Assembly: GCA_021790495.1 (NCBI GenBank)
Contig: JAJYGZ010000361.1
Coordinates: 1 to 7,490 of the forward strand
Reading direction: 5' to 3'
From: Actinomycetes bacterium
GTDB lineage: Bacteria > Actinomycetota > Acidimicrobiia > Acidimicrobiales > Acidimicrobiaceae
Length of the DNA stretch: 7,490 nucleotides
Shown piece after piece: positions 6,710 to 7,490 of this stretch. Numbering within the stretch: position 1 is the first letter of the stretch; each line of letters begins with the position of its first letter. The translations under genes and the position numbers were made by a program. The notes beneath the pieces were generated by a model. That model was given only the letters and a program-made list of their open reading frames with translations. It did not search any database and was not told the DNA's origin.

Positions 6710-7360
6710 GTGCCCAAAACACGACATAGGCGAGACGAATTGCTAACTAGCTCAAAAATAGAGGGTCCTCAGACCGATGGAGACGGCGAAACCAAAGCGC
6801 GCACCTGGAAGCGCGTTGCAATCGCTGTCGGCAGCGGGATCGGATTAGTGCTCGTCGGCGCCGGCGTATTGCTGGCCGTTCAGTGGCCAAAAGCGTCGCT
6901 TACAAGTTCACCGGACTCGCTTGCCCGGCTTAACCTCGCCGGTGTAACGCAACGCGTCTCGGGAATTAGCGTCACGGCCGACACTAAATCAATTCCCTTC
7001 GTGATAAGCAACGGCATAATTCGTCCCTCGGTAAAGCTCGCCGTCTCTACGCGCGCGACGGTTGTTGTTTCGCTCGAAAGGCCGAATTGGATCTCCTGGC
7101 TGGTCGGAAAGACAAAAGTAATAAGCAAGCAAGTGGTGACGCCGAATGCGACGCTGCTTGATCCGGTCGCGTTTGGCTCTGCGGGTAAACCAGTTCTCTG
7201 TTACTTCTCAAAGCCGATTCGCACCCTATCGGTGACCGGGACCGGGGGGACCAAGGTTTATCACCTCAACCCTGCTACCTCCTCGGTCTCGCTTTTACGG
7301 ATCATCGGCAATTCCAAAGCTGGGATTCTCAAAGTCGCAGCGTCTCCCGACTCTTGGTAA
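6710..7360 (+). CDS. membrane-anchored protein with extracytoplasmic beta-rich domain, ended by a premature TAA
   Basis: The frame encodes a short basic cytoplasmic tail, one membrane segment (about residues 36-57, VAIAVGSGIG through LLAVQ) and an extracytoplasmic beta-rich region of about 160 residues. This is the layout of an N-in, single-pass anchored envelope protein. Short strands such as TVVVSLERP, PVLCYFSKPIRTLSV and TKVYHLNPATSSVSL resemble the Ig-like domains that precede L,D-transpeptidase catalytic domains in some actinobacteria. That resemblance is from memory and weak, and no catalytic Cys motif is in the window. The start is uncertain: GTG at 6710 is chosen, TTG at 6701 or 6740 are alternatives, and none has a good ribosome site. 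The frame is open upstream to 6449, but that part does not read like protein. The TAA at 7358-7360 looks like an interruption of a longer gene. Confidence 0.6.
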   Translation: MPKTRHRRDELLTSSKIEGPQTDGDGETKARTWKRVAIAVGSGIGLVLVGAGVLLAVQWPKASLTSSPDSLARLNLAGVTQRVSGISVTADTKSIPFVISNGIIRPSVKLAVSTRATVVVSLERPNWISWLVGKTKVISKQVVTPNATLLDPVAFGSAGKPVLCYFSKPIRTLSVTGTGGTKVYHLNPATSSVSLLRIIGNSKAGILKVAASPDSW

Positions 7361-7490
7361 ACGCTGCCCGCGACTTCGCGTCTCACCTACTTTCAGGGAT
7401 CGTACACCAGCCCTGCAGCGGTACTTAGTCCGGGCACTATGAATCTCTCCCCTTCAACTCCGATCACCATCACGCTCTCTAAACCCATCG
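7361..7490 (+). pseudogene. in-frame continuation after the TAA, open to the window end
   Basis: The same frame continues for 43 codons after the TAA without another stop and keeps a protein-like character: LPATSRLTYFQG, then SPGTMNLSPSTPITITLSKP. The latter resembles the start of a bacterial Ig-like domain of the type 'NVSPxxPITVTFSKP'. About two-thirds of its third codon positions are G or C. No start codon with a ribosome site precedes it, so it reads as the downstream part of the gene at 6710-7360, which would then be broken, recoded or affected by a sequencing error. The true 3' end lies outside the window. Confidence 0.5.

Overview
This window looks like chromosomal DNA from a moderately GC-rich bacterium, most likely an actinobacterium. 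That assignment is an inference. It rests on GC-leaning third codon positions, a TTG start behind a near-perfect Shine-Dalgarno site, an Ala-rich Sec signal peptide, and a membrane-anchored, cell-wall-type secreted protein. Nothing seen fixes a genus. No rRNA, tRNA, CRISPR array, transposase or phage gene was found.

Layout: the tail of an unrecognised plus-strand gene ends at 171. It converges on a minus-strand medium-chain-type acyl-CoA synthetase (338-2047). A 530-base non-coding stretch follows, with a run of long hairpins at 2222-2482. Next is a minus-strand secreted beta-propeller-like protein (2578-3786, TTG start). An 841-base non-coding stretch then carries many GC-rich inverted repeats and ends in a nested palindromic, terminator-like element (4507-4579). 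That element lies just downstream of a minus-strand polytopic GT-C-type glycosyltransferase (ends 4628). A divergent intergenic region (6191-6709) separates it from a plus-strand, single-pass membrane protein with extracytoplasmic beta-rich domains. The reading frame of this last protein is broken by one in-frame TAA at 7358-7360 and then stays open, with similar sequence character, to the window end.

The genes do not form one obvious pathway. The synthetase is cytoplasmic acyl activation. The propeller protein, the glycosyltransferase and the anchored protein all act at or outside the membrane, so the right-hand two-thirds has an envelope theme. The gaps are too wide for a single tight operon.

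The two most notable signals are the hairpin-dense non-coding blocks on both sides of the propeller gene, which could be undescribed structured RNA or decayed repeat elements, and the nonsense codon in the last gene. No complete new defence or mobile system can be supported here.
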